DNA from: Pseudomonadota bacterium
GTDB taxonomy: Bacteria > Pseudomonadota > Gammaproteobacteria > Burkholderiales > Burkholderiaceae_B
Direction: 5' to 3'
Assembly (NCBI GenBank): GCA_023389155.1
Contig: JAEWEV010000011.1
Span: forward strand, 124,001-188,000
Length of the DNA stretch: 64,000 nucleotides
The notes under the pieces are model-generated. The model was not told the DNA's origin. It searched no databases and worked only from the letters and a program-made list of their open reading frames with translations. Positions 26,035-34,104 of the stretch are shown here, one piece after another. How positions within the stretch are numbered: position 1 is the stretch's first letter; each line of letters begins with the position of its first letter. The position numbers were made by a program, and so were the translations under genes.

Positions 26035-27420
26035 ATGGCCCGTCGTCAATTCTCGTTCAAGGATTTCTGGCTGACCGAAGCCGTTCGCCTGCGTGAAGAC
26101 CATTGGGGTCCCATCGACGATGCCGCCTTCATTCGCGATTTGCGCGGCAGCACCAACAGTCCTGAAGAAAAAATCATCGATCGTGCCCGGCGCATCGCCG
26201 AGCGCGAAGACACTCTGACGCTGATCGAAAAATGGTCGCAGGGTGCAAAGCTTGCCATGTTTATTCTGGCGGTGCTGGCAGTACTTGCGGGTGCCGGAGC
26301 GGCAGCAGGCGTGCTTGGCTCCACCACTCGACACATCAACGTCCTGCTGGCGCTTGTCACCTTGCTGGGCGTACACAGCCTGACCTACCTGTTCTGGCTG
26401 CTGTCTTTTCTTCTGTCCTCTGGCGCGTTCAGCTGGCTGGGTCAGCTCTGGCTGTGGCTCAGTCGCAAAATCGCGCGCGGCCCCGAGGCGGCATTGGCCC
26501 CACAATCCTTTGTCTCCCTGCTGAGCCGCAACAGTGCGCTCAAATGGGCACTGTCATTAATCAGTCATGGGTTCTGGGTGCTGTTTTTCCTCGCTGCCCT
26601 GCTGACCATGCTTGGATTGCTGGCTGCGCAGCGCTATACCTTCGGCTGGGAAACAACGATCCTGACGCCGGATGTCTTTGTGTCCCTGACGCGTATCCTG
26701 GGCGCAGTACCCGCCTTGCTTGGCTTTCCGATACCCGAGGCAGACCTGGTGCGCCAGAGTACGGCCGGTGCGGCACTCTCAGACAGTACTTACGCCGTCT
26801 GGTCAGCCTGGCTGCTGGGAGTCGTGTTCATTTACGGCCTGGTGGTTCGTGCGGCCAGTCTGCTGTTCTGTCTCTGGCAGTTGCGCCGCGCCCTGAGCGA
26901 TCTGCAACTGGATATCACTCTGCCCTCGTATAGCCGCCTCGTTACCCGGCTGGCGCCCTCCAGCGAAAGTCTGGGCATCGATGCGCCTGCGGGAGAAGAC
27001 ACCCCCTCGGTCCGCAGCAGTGAGCCGGGGCTCAGTTACTCGTCTGACCCCATGTATGTGGGTATAGAACTGCCGCCCGATGCCGCATGGCCGGCTTTTT
27101 CTGCGGCCGCGTCCACACAGGACGGCGGCATACTGGAATCGCGCGAGCAGCGTCACGCCTTGCTGGACCGACTTCATGCCCACCCGGTCAAAGGGCTGTT
27201 GCTGGTGGTCGATGCGGCCCAGACCCCTGATCGCGGCACCCTGCACTTGATTTCCGAACTGAGCGCCCTGGCGCGCGCCAGCCATGTGCTGCTGTGGGAA
27301 CGCCACGGTCAGCCCATGCGCCGCGACACTTGGCTGGCGCAGTTGACACAGGCCGGCTTTTTGCGCGACACCCTGCACATCGATGCCAATACGCTGCCCT
27401 CGTGGATTGCCGAAAAATGA
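26035..27420 (+). CDS. DUF2868 domain-containing membrane protein
   Basis: 461 residues. The N-terminus is soluble and charged (about 1-70). At least four hydrophobic segments follow, roughly at 75-100, 102-130, 180-205 and 255-285, and then a soluble C-terminal half. The DUF2868 family is found in proteobacteria almost always directly before a DUF3482 GTPase, as here. The C-terminal part (about 340-461) contains LLLVVDAAQTPDRGTLHLI, reminiscent of a nucleotide-binding strand, though I see no P-loop. Its stop codon overlaps the GTPase start (ATGA). Biochemical role unknown. Confidence 0.88.
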   Translation: MARRQFSFKDFWLTEAVRLREDHWGPIDDAAFIRDLRGSTNSPEEKIIDRARRIAEREDTLTLIEKWSQGAKLAMFILAVLAVLAGAGAAAGVLGSTTRHINVLLALVTLLGVHSLTYLFWLLSFLLSSGAFSWLGQLWLWLSRKIARGPEAALAPQSFVSLLSRNSALKWALSLISHGFWVLFFLAALLTMLGLLAAQRYTFGWETTILTPDVFVSLTRILGAVPALLGFPIPEADLVRQSTAGAALSDSTYAVWSAWLLGVVFIYGLVVRAASLLFCLWQLRRALSDLQLDITLPSYSRLVTRLAPSSESLGIDAPAGEDTPSVRSSEPGLSYSSDPMYVGIELPPDAAWPAFSAAASTQDGGILESREQRHALLDRLHAHPVKGLLLVVDAAQTPDRGTLHLISELSALARASHVLLWERHGQPMRRDTWLAQLTQAGFLRDTLHIDANTLPSWIAEK

Positions 27421-28808
27421 ACGCTGACACCGCAACACTACGCCTGGCCGTGGTCGGACATACCAATACCGGCAAAACCTCCCTGCTGCGCACACTGACG
27501 CACGATGCCGGCTTTGGCCAGATATCGGATTCGCCAGGTACTACGCGACACGTGGAGGGGGCCCGCCTGCTGCTCAATGGCGTCCCGGCAGTGGAGCTGT
27601 ACGATACCCCGGGCCTGGAAGACGGTATCGGCCTGCTGGATTATCTGGAACAACTTCAGGAGCAGACCGGCAGCCGCTACGATGGACCGGAAAGCATCGC
27701 GCGCTTTCTTGACGCGCCCGAGAGCCGAAGGCGTTTCGAACAGGAAGCCCGGGTCCTGAAAAAACTGCTGGCCTGTGACGCCGGACTGTATGTCATTGAC
27801 GTACGTGATCCGGTCCTGGCCAAGCATAAGGACGAACTGGCCATTCTGGCACGCTGCGGCAAGCCGCTGGTTCCGGTACTCAATTTCATCAACCACACCG
27901 ACTCGCGCAAGCAGGACTGGAAGACGACACTGGCGCGGCTCGGGCTGCATGTGGTGATTGAATTTGATACCGTGGCGCCCGCCATTGATGGCGAAGCGCA
28001 GCTGTATCAGAAACTGGCGTTGGTGCTGGACACACACGCAGGCACGCTGCAGGCGTTGTCTGAGGATGTTGGCGCCCAGCGTGACCGCCGTCGCACTGCC
28101 GCGTTTGCGCTTGTTGCAGACATGCTGATCGACGTGGCGGCATTGCGCCTGAGCAGCCAGACTGATGAGGACAGTGTGCAGCAAACCACCCGGCTGCTGC
28201 AGGATAAGGTCAGACAGCGCGAACAGGCTGGGATCAAGGCCTTGCTCGAGCATTACCGTTTCCGCGCCGAAGATTTCCCCGGCCAGCCACTGCCATTGGA
28301 AGGTGGCCGCTGGAGTATGGATCTGTTCAATCCGCAGGCATTGCTGGATACAGGCATCCAGGTGGGTAAGGGCTTTGCCGCTGGCGCCATGGCGGGCGCC
28401 GCCGTTGATGTGTTTACTGCGGGACTAAGCCTGGGTACAGCCGCATTGATTGGGGGGGTGGTAGGCAGCGTGTGGCAGGGGGCCGACAAGCTGGGCAAAC
28501 GCCTGTATGGCCGCCTTCAGGGTTATCACGAAATTACGGTAGAAGACAGCATTCTTCGTCTTCTGGCTATTCGCGCCCATCAGCTGATACGGGCGCTGGA
28601 ATTGCGCGGGCACGCCGATATGAGTCCCGTAAAAATCCCACCCGCTGCCGCCCAGGAAGAACTGAAAGAACAGCCGTTGCCCGAACAGCTTCAGGATGCA
28701 CGTGGCTATCCGGAATGGTCAAGAATGGGAGAGGGTTTTTCACCGGGCTCGCGACGCGACGTGGCGGTCAGTGAGCTGGGCAAGGCACTGGCCCGGGCAG
28801 GAAATTAA
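27417..28808 (+). CDS. Era-like GTPase with DUF3482 domain
   Basis: 463 residues. The N-terminal GTPase domain shows G1 GHTNTGKTS (14-22), a switch region with SPGTTRHVEG, and G3 DTPGLED near 64. G4 reads NFIN rather than NKxD around 160, so guanine specificity may be altered. The C-terminal DUF3482 region (about 170-463) contains a glycine/alanine-rich hydrophobic segment (about 317-365) that could insert into a membrane. It is translationally coupled to the DUF2868 membrane protein through an ATGA overlap, which points to a membrane-anchored GTPase pair. The cellular function is not established. Confidence 0.9.
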   Translation: MNADTATLRLAVVGHTNTGKTSLLRTLTHDAGFGQISDSPGTTRHVEGARLLLNGVPAVELYDTPGLEDGIGLLDYLEQLQEQTGSRYDGPESIARFLDAPESRRRFEQEARVLKKLLACDAGLYVIDVRDPVLAKHKDELAILARCGKPLVPVLNFINHTDSRKQDWKTTLARLGLHVVIEFDTVAPAIDGEAQLYQKLALVLDTHAGTLQALSEDVGAQRDRRRTAAFALVADMLIDVAALRLSSQTDEDSVQQTTRLLQDKVRQREQAGIKALLEHYRFRAEDFPGQPLPLEGGRWSMDLFNPQALLDTGIQVGKGFAAGAMAGAAVDVFTAGLSLGTAALIGGVVGSVWQGADKLGKRLYGRLQGYHEITVEDSILRLLAIRAHQLIRALELRGHADMSPVKIPPAAAQEELKEQPLPEQLQDARGYPEWSRMGEGFSPGSRRDVAVSELGKALARAGN

Positions 28809-28822
28809 GGGATCTGGCATAT

Positions 28823-29320
28823 CTACAACAGAACGGGTGCATCGGGAAGGTGGTTCTGTCCATCGTCCGCCACCCCGTTCATCGGACATGATGTCTGTAA
28901 TTGTTCTTCGATAGTCGTGATGGCCTGCATCAGTCCCTGTTCATATTGCCTGGCCGCAAACCGTGTCTGCAAAATATGGGTCACCTCGCTCCACTTCTGT
29001 GGTGCGACGCGAATGCCGCGATCGGCAATAATTTCGAACTTGTGTTTATTCAGGGATACATAAAGCAAAAGACCGGTCCGCGCCGGCGTATCCCATACCC
29101 GCAGGCGGCCGAATACTTCCAGTGCGCGCAAGGCGGTCTCGTGACTGTGACCCGGGGTGTCATGCTCGATGGCCAGCACCAGCTCGCCGGCATGACGCTG
29201 CTCACTGCTGCGTATATGCTCGGTCAGTCGCTCCATCATGGCTTGCGAAAATACCCGACGCGACAGCCACCAGCCATCGAGTCCGTCCAGTCCGAGCCAT
29301 TCCCACTTATTACCAGCCAC
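28823..29320 (-). CDS. TPM domain protein (second TPM gene, GTG start)
   Basis: 165-residue soluble protein of the TPM (formerly DUF477) family. RHAGELVLAIEHDTPGHS around residues 34-51, then ARTGLLLYVSLNKHKFEIIADRGI, are the hallmark strands. It lacks the signal peptide and glycine-rich tail of the gene upstream. The start is a GTG at 29320, fixed by GGAGGAG six bases before it. That ribosome site lies inside the Gly-rich 3' end of the preceding TPM gene, which it overlaps by 11 bases. It is the last gene of the lemA operon; its biochemical role is unknown. Confidence 0.85.
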   Translation of the reverse strand: MAGNKWEWLGLDGLDGWWLSRRVFSQAMMERLTEHIRSSEQRHAGELVLAIEHDTPGHSHETALRALEVFGRLRVWDTPARTGLLLYVSLNKHKFEIIADRGIRVAPQKWSEVTHILQTRFAARQYEQGLMQAITTIEEQLQTSCPMNGVADDGQNHLPDAPVLL

Positions 29321-30269
29321 CTGATGCTCCTCCGCCGCCGCTGCTTCCGCCGCCGCCGCCACCGAAACCTCCACCACCGAAGCCGCCGCTAAAGCCACCA
29401 CCGCCTCGTCCTGATCGCATACCGCCCAGTCCGCCAAGGCCCCCGCCAAGAATAGTGCCGTTACGTCGCGCACCACGAACCGCGCCACGCGGTACGATCT
29501 TGCGTGCAATTGCACCAATGACCAGGGCAGCAACAGCCGCCAGTCCCGCCCACAGGATACTGCCGGTAATCACGAAAAGCATGACGCCCGCTGCCGCTGC
29601 ACTGATGACGGGCGGGAAAAACGCGATCAGGAAAAAACCGAACATCAGCATAGGGCCCAACTCGCCCAACAGACCTTCGTCAAAGCCCTCGCCGTTAGTC
29701 ACGGTTTTTTTTTCGGGTGCCGGCAGGGCTTCGTTTTCAATCAGCGACACCAATGCTGTTACCCCCGCATTGACCCCACCGGCATAATCGTTTTCCTTGA
29801 AATGCGGGGCGACATAATCGTTGATAATGCGTGATGCCAGGGCGTCAGGGACTGCGCCTTCAAGACCATAACCGACTTCCAGACGCATGCGCCGGTCGTT
29901 CTTGGCAATCAGAAACAGGATGCCGTCGTCGACCTTGGCACGACCTACCTTCCAGGCATCGAACACCCGTCGCGAATAGCTCTCGACCGTATCGGGCTGC
30001 ACGGTAGGAACCATCAGCACAAATATCTGGGCACCTTTCTTTTCTTCCAGTGCCTGCAGCTTGGACTCGAGTGCCGCTGTCTGGTTCGCATCCAGGGTAC
30101 CGGTGGTATCTGTCACTCGGGCGGTCAGTGCCGGCACGGCAACTTCCTGCTGCGCCATGGCCGGCGAAAATCCGGACACCACAACGAACATCAGCAGCAT
30201 GCTGGCAAGCAGTTGCAGGCCACTCACGGCGATCCGCAACATCGGGGGAGTGACGGGGAAGCGTGTCAT
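29310..30269 (-). CDS. TPM domain membrane protein (YgcG-like) with glycine-rich tail
   Basis: 319 residues. Seen: signal sequence or anchor (about 10-40), a periplasmic TPM domain (about 45-180) with ALEEKKGAQIFVLMVPT and DDGILFLIAKNDRRMRLEVGYGLEG, and two hydrophobic helices (about 205-250). The tail (about 275-319) is almost wholly Gly/Ser/Phe. TPM proteins are linked to photosystem II repair in plants and phosphatase-like activities in some bacteria; the bacterial YgcG role is unclear. Its ATG overlaps the lemA stop as TAATG, so the two are coupled. Confidence 0.9.
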   Translation of the reverse strand: MTRFPVTPPMLRIAVSGLQLLASMLLMFVVVSGFSPAMAQQEVAVPALTARVTDTTGTLDANQTAALESKLQALEEKKGAQIFVLMVPTVQPDTVESYSRRVFDAWKVGRAKVDDGILFLIAKNDRRMRLEVGYGLEGAVPDALASRIINDYVAPHFKENDYAGGVNAGVTALVSLIENEALPAPEKKTVTNGEGFDEGLLGELGPMLMFGFFLIAFFPPVISAAAAGVMLFVITGSILWAGLAAVAALVIGAIARKIVPRGAVRGARRNGTILGGGLGGLGGMRSGRGGGGFSGGFGGGGFGGGGGGSSGGGGASGGW

Positions 30270-30940
30270 TACTGTGCAGGTGCGGGTTGGGCCGGCGCTG
30301 GCTGAGCGGGTGCAGCGTTGCCTGCCGGTGCAGGATTGGAAGACGCGCCCGTATCAAACTTGACTTCAGGATTGCGCATGATCTCTTCCTGGTTATCAGT
30401 ACCAAAATTGGGTTTCACCTGATAGCCCATGATTTTGGCCGTGATCAGCGTCGGAAACTGACGGATCAGCGTGTTGTACGCCTGGACATCCTTGATGTAG
30501 CGACCGCGTGCCGTGGCGATGCGATTCTCGGTACCTTCAAGCTGGGCGTTCAGATCGCGAAACAGCGCATCGGCCTTCAGTTGAGGATAGTTTTCAGACA
30601 CCGCAATCAGACGGGAAAGAGCAGAGCCCAGCTGGTTCTGTGCGGCCTGGAACTGTTGCAGCTGTTCCTGTGTGGGAACGGTGTCGGCGGAAATCTGCAC
30701 GCTGCCCACTTTGGAGCGGGCTTCCGTGACTTGCGTAAGCACTTCACGCTCGTTGACCATATAGGCATTTACGCTGGCGACAATCTTGGGCACCAGGTCT
30801 GCACGGCGCTGATACTGGTTAAGCGTTTCAGACCAGGCCGCCTTAACCTGTTCGTCCAGGCTCTGGATCTGGTTGTAACCGCAACCCGACAAAAACACGG
30901 CCATCATCAATGCACAGATTAATCCGAAAAATCGTTTCAT
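30269..30940 (-). CDS. lemA: LemA family lipoprotein
   Basis: About 223 residues from the ATG at 30940 (an in-frame ATG at 30955 adds five). Seen: a lipoprotein signal ending LSGC (Cys18 from this start), then the LemA alpha-helical bundle with QSLDEQVKAAWSETLNQYQRR and VPKIVASV, RYIKDVQAYNTLI, and a C-terminal Pro/Ala repeat tail of PAPAQ units. LemA proteins are usually encoded with TPM proteins, as here. The start 30940 is preferred because it gives a compact lipoprotein signal. The precise function of the LemA-TPM system is not known. Confidence 0.88.
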   Translation of the reverse strand: MKRFFGLICALMMAVFLSGCGYNQIQSLDEQVKAAWSETLNQYQRRADLVPKIVASVNAYMVNEREVLTQVTEARSKVGSVQISADTVPTQEQLQQFQAAQNQLGSALSRLIAVSENYPQLKADALFRDLNAQLEGTENRIATARGRYIKDVQAYNTLIRQFPTLITAKIMGYQVKPNFGTDNQEEIMRNPEVKFDTGASSNPAPAGNAAPAQPAPAQPAPAQ

Positions 30941-31246
30941 GTTGCTAGCGCCCATAGGAAGTGAGTCAGAAAATCAATGCTGTAATCATAGCCGTTTTTT
31001 GGCTGGGCAGTATTATTTGAAGACGCTGCAGCCTGTTGCAGAGTGTCAATTTCGTTAAATTCATTTCAGTTGCAATGACCTCCGGCGCCATGCCAACGGC
31101 AATTTGGTACGTATCCGCGCTGCGCAGTCTGCGGTCTGCGATCTGCTGCATGAGCATAGAAGAGAATGCGGGCTTATGCAGTCTGCCCACCCAGCAGGCA
31201 CAAAGCATTAAGGATTTTTGTTGAAAATGGCACATTTTATCACTCA
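30941..31246. other. Intergenic region between the lemA operon and the toxin-antitoxin pair
   Basis: It contains the leftward lemA promoter, not resolved. Open frames exist on both strands, including a 93-codon one on the minus strand at 30966-31247, but none has a ribosome site or a recognisable domain. Confidence 0.4.
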
Positions 31247-31275
31247 TTGTGCAATACGCACATATCGGCTATACT
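31247..31275 (+). promoter_or_regulatory. Toxin-antitoxin promoter
   Basis: TTGTGC (31247-31252), a 17-base spacer and TATACT (31270-31275) form a strong sigma-70 promoter about 28 bases upstream of the antitoxin ribosome site. Confidence 0.75.
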
Positions 31276-31280
31276 ATAGT
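31273..31280. promoter_or_regulatory. Palindrome ACTATAGT overlapping the -10, candidate antitoxin operator
   Basis: Perfect 8-bp palindrome covering the end of the -10 and the spacer to the start site, where autoregulation by the HTH-containing antitoxin would be expected. No second copy is visible nearby. Confidence 0.4.
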
Positions 31281-31309
31281 CCAATGTCGCATTCCCATGG
31301 GAGGCCATC

Positions 31310-31681
31310 ATGACAGCACTACTCCAACCCAAACCCGCGCCAGATGCCGTTCTGGCCAAAGCCGTCCTGCGTGCCGCCGAACAGCTTGGCCTGAAACAGA
31401 GCGAGCTGGCGGCCGTGCTGGGTATGCATCGCACTGCCGTAAGCCGACTCAAAACCACCGCATCGCTGGATCCTGCCAGCAAGCAGGGAGAACTGGCCCT
31501 GCTGCTGCTGCGAATTGCCCGCGCCCTGTTCGCGCTCACCGGCGGCGACCAGGCGTGGATCCGGCACTTCATGCGCACGCCCAACAATGTCACTGGTGGT
31601 ATTCCCGCAGACCAGATTGCGACTATCCAGGGTATGACCACAGTCCTTCAGTTTGTCGATGCCATCCGCGGTAAAGTCTGA
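31310..31681 (+). CDS. Xre/MbcA/ParS-type antitoxin
   Basis: 123 residues. An N-terminal Xre-like helix-turn-helix (about 18-50, LGLKQSELAAVLGMHRTAVSRLK) is followed by the MbcA/ParS toxin-binding domain (about 60-123) with ALLLLRIARALFALTGGDQAWIRHFM. This is the standard partner of RES toxins: it neutralises the toxin and represses the operon. GGAGG lies about 7 bases before the ATG. Its stop overlaps the toxin start (TGATG), so production is coupled. Confidence 0.92.
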   Translation: MTALLQPKPAPDAVLAKAVLRAAEQLGLKQSELAAVLGMHRTAVSRLKTTASLDPASKQGELALLLLRIARALFALTGGDQAWIRHFMRTPNNVTGGIPADQIATIQGMTTVLQFVDAIRGKV

Positions 31682-32427
31682 TGATCTGGCAAGCCTGCAA
31701 CGGTCCCGAACACATCCGTCCCATTGACGGAAAGCTGTATCGTCTCGTGGAAAGCCAGGAGCAGATTGCCACCCTCGGCTACGTCGATACGCTGGATGAA
31801 CAGGCGCTGCTGGAACAAATGCTCGATCAGGCCAAACCGGTCTCGCAGGCCGATTGTGAGCCTCTCCATTATTTGCTTAAAACACCTTTTCGCTATCCTC
31901 CGCTCAAATGGGGCTCGCGTTTCGGACGCGTTCACGAACGCAGCCTGTTCTATGGCGGCAAAAACCTGGGGGCGGTACTGGCCGAAAGCGCCTTCTACCG
32001 TTTCGTGTTCTGGCACTCCATGAACGCGGAACCCGTCAAGGATCGCATACGCAGTGAACACACGTTGTTTTCTGTCGGCTATCAGACCGATCACGGCGTC
32101 CAGTTACAGGAGCCGCCATTTAACCGTTACCAGGCCAGACTGACCGACCCGACAGACTACCGGGCCACCCAGGAAATCGGCTCCGCGATGCGAGCGGCAC
32201 AGGTGCAGGCATTCGAGTACTGTTCGGCTCGGGATCCCGAGCGTGGACTTTGCGTTGCTCTGTTTTCGCCAACGGCCTTCCGCCAGAAAAAACCGCAGGA
32301 AACCAGTCAATGGTTTTGTGAAGTCAGCGCCGACCGGGTCTCCTTCACTCAGCTTCGGTCTGGCAAGATCATGACATACGCTCTGACTATTTTCCTCGTC
32401 AACGGGGCGTTGCCCAGACCCGCATAA
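31681..32427 (+). CDS. RES domain toxin
   Basis: 248 residues, with the RES domain in about 75-245. RES toxins degrade NAD+ and stop growth. The conserved Arg-Glu-Ser set can be placed as Arg80 (in GSRFGR), with Tyr91, Glu102 (LAESAFYR) and Ser196 (ALFSP). An N-terminal extension of about 70 residues is present. It is coupled to the upstream antitoxin by a one-base stop/start overlap, so the pair is intact and probably active. The following 311-base region carries no gene. Confidence 0.9.
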   Translation: MIWQACNGPEHIRPIDGKLYRLVESQEQIATLGYVDTLDEQALLEQMLDQAKPVSQADCEPLHYLLKTPFRYPPLKWGSRFGRVHERSLFYGGKNLGAVLAESAFYRFVFWHSMNAEPVKDRIRSEHTLFSVGYQTDHGVQLQEPPFNRYQARLTDPTDYRATQEIGSAMRAAQVQAFEYCSARDPERGLCVALFSPTAFRQKKPQETSQWFCEVSADRVSFTQLRSGKIMTYALTIFLVNGALPRPA

Positions 32428-32738
32428 AGAACTGTTCAGCGCGCAGGAAATTCTTGTATGAACCCTATCTTTGTGCGCGATATCCTGTGTGAACAATCTC
32501 AGCGACAAGGCAGAAACTCTCTTTCCTCTTTCCTCTTTCCTCTTTCCTCTTCTCGCTGCCCTCTTCCCTGCATACCAATGCTTCCGCGTATATAAACCCG
32601 CCGCAGCCTGCGCGCAAACCAAGCGCCATCTCCCATGTAGATCAGGCCTTTCCATGATTCAGACACGACATTCTCCATATCTTACAAATACCTGAAAATA
32701 TGCTAATCTTGCGGATTCCCGCGGTAAAAGCATTCGTC
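32428..32738. other. Non-coding interval between the RES toxin and nhaA
   Basis: It holds the pyrimidine heptamer repeat and presumably the nhaA promoter. I see no gene. An open frame on the minus strand runs through it and into the toxin gene antisense and looks like a shadow. Confidence 0.45.
32521..32548. repeat. Heptanucleotide tandem repeat (CTTTCCT)x4
   Basis: Four perfect copies of CTTTCCT, preceded by CTCT and followed by degenerate pyrimidine sequence to about 32570. It is a simple-sequence tract about 190 bases upstream of the nhaA start. Confidence 0.9.
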
Positions 32739-33896
32739 ATGAAAAGATATATTCCTAAGCAGATCAGCCACTTTTTCTCAAGCGAGCCCGCTTCCGGCAT
32801 TGTGCTGATGGTGGCCGCCGTGCTGGGAATCTGGTGCGCCAACTCGGGCCTGGCCACAACCTATTTTGCCGCCCTGTCCAGCTACGTCATGGGCGTGTCG
32901 GTCCTGCACTGGATCAATGACGCCATGATGGCGGTCTTTTTTCTGTACGTTGGCCTGGAAGTCAAAAGGGAACTGCTAACGGGTGAGCTATCTACCAGTG
33001 AAAAACGCCTCCTTCCCTGCATGGCAGCGGTGGCGGGTGTCATCGCGCCAGCGCTCATCTACCTGGCTTTCACGTATCCAGAACCGCAGCAGGTGCGCGG
33101 CTGGGCAGTGCCTGCTGCGACCGACATTGCGTTTGCGCTTGGTGTCCTGGCCCTGCTGGGGTCACGCGTGCCGACGTCCCTGAAGGTTTTTCTGACGGCG
33201 CTGGCGGTGATCGATGATCTGATTGCAATCGTGATTATTGCCCTGTTCTATACAGCCGGCATCCAGGCCATGTACCTGGCGCTTGCCACCATCACCCTGG
33301 CAATACTCATCCTTCTGAACCGCCGCAACGTCATGAGTGGCCTGCCTTACGCTGTCTTGGGCGTGCTGCTTTGGTGGTTCGTCTTCAAATCGGGCATTCA
33401 CGCCACACTGGCCGGTGTGGCCCTGGCCCTGACGCTCCCGCTGTCAGGCAGGAACGCAAAGCCCGACGCCGGTCCGCTGCTCAAGTGGGAGCATGGTCTG
33501 TCTGCATGGGTAGCATTTCTGATTGTGCCGGTTTTCGGATTCGCCAACGCCGGCGTGTCTTTTGGCGAGTTCTCCTGGAGCCAGCTTGGACATCCCGTCG
33601 TAATTGGCATTGCAGCAGGCCTGTTCTTCGGTAAACAGCTGGGTATTTTCGGGCTGGTGTGGGCGGCCGTCAAGTTGGGGATGGTACAGAAACCGTCAGG
33701 TGCAAAATGGGTGCAGATCTATGGCGTCAGCGTGCTTTGCGGTATCGGATTTACCATGAGCCTGTTCATCGGCGCTCTGGCCTTTACCGACCCGGCGGTA
33801 CAGGATCTGGCCAAGATTGGTGTATTCACTGGCTCACTGGCAGCAGCCCTGGCGGGGTTTCTGATTCTGTTTTTCAGCTCCCGCTCCAAACCCTGA
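32739..33896 (+). CDS. nhaA: Na+/H+ antiporter NhaA
   Basis: 385-residue inner-membrane antiporter with about twelve helices that expels Na+ in exchange for protons at alkaline pH. Seen: VKRELLTGEL near residues 80-90, the PAATDIAFALG motif carrying the Asp133 equivalent, and VIDDLIAIVIIALF with the paired aspartates (Asp163/164 equivalents). KSGIHATLAGV follows. Length and motif order match E. coli NhaA. The ATG at 32739 matches the family N-terminus (MKRYIPKQISHFFSSE); an ATG 13 codons upstream is possible. Neither has a strong ribosome site. Confidence 0.93.
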   Translation: MKRYIPKQISHFFSSEPASGIVLMVAAVLGIWCANSGLATTYFAALSSYVMGVSVLHWINDAMMAVFFLYVGLEVKRELLTGELSTSEKRLLPCMAAVAGVIAPALIYLAFTYPEPQQVRGWAVPAATDIAFALGVLALLGSRVPTSLKVFLTALAVIDDLIAIVIIALFYTAGIQAMYLALATITLAILILLNRRNVMSGLPYAVLGVLLWWFVFKSGIHATLAGVALALTLPLSGRNAKPDAGPLLKWEHGLSAWVAFLIVPVFGFANAGVSFGEFSWSQLGHPVVIGIAAGLFFGKQLGIFGLVWAAVKLGMVQKPSGAKWVQIYGVSVLCGIGFTMSLFIGALAFTDPAVQDLAKIGVFTGSLAAALAGFLILFFSSRSKP

Positions 33897-34104
33897 CACG
33901 CAGGATCAGGCAATCCGGTCCGCACCTGCTCATTCCGGCAAGACGTCGTAAGTGGCACGGACAGGATAATCGTGGGCGGCAGGCCCATTTCCCTGACCGG
34001 ATACCCCAAATCCGTTTAACATGTCGGGTTTGCAGGCGCGCTACCCCAGCCCGGGTATCGAACGCCTTTGCCATCTCAATTTTATATCCTGAACCTGACT
34101 CCAG

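Noticed and set aside
30966..31247. 93-codon minus-strand frame between lemA and the toxin-antitoxin pair
   Set aside because: No ribosome site, no family resemblance, and it covers the toxin-antitoxin promoter.
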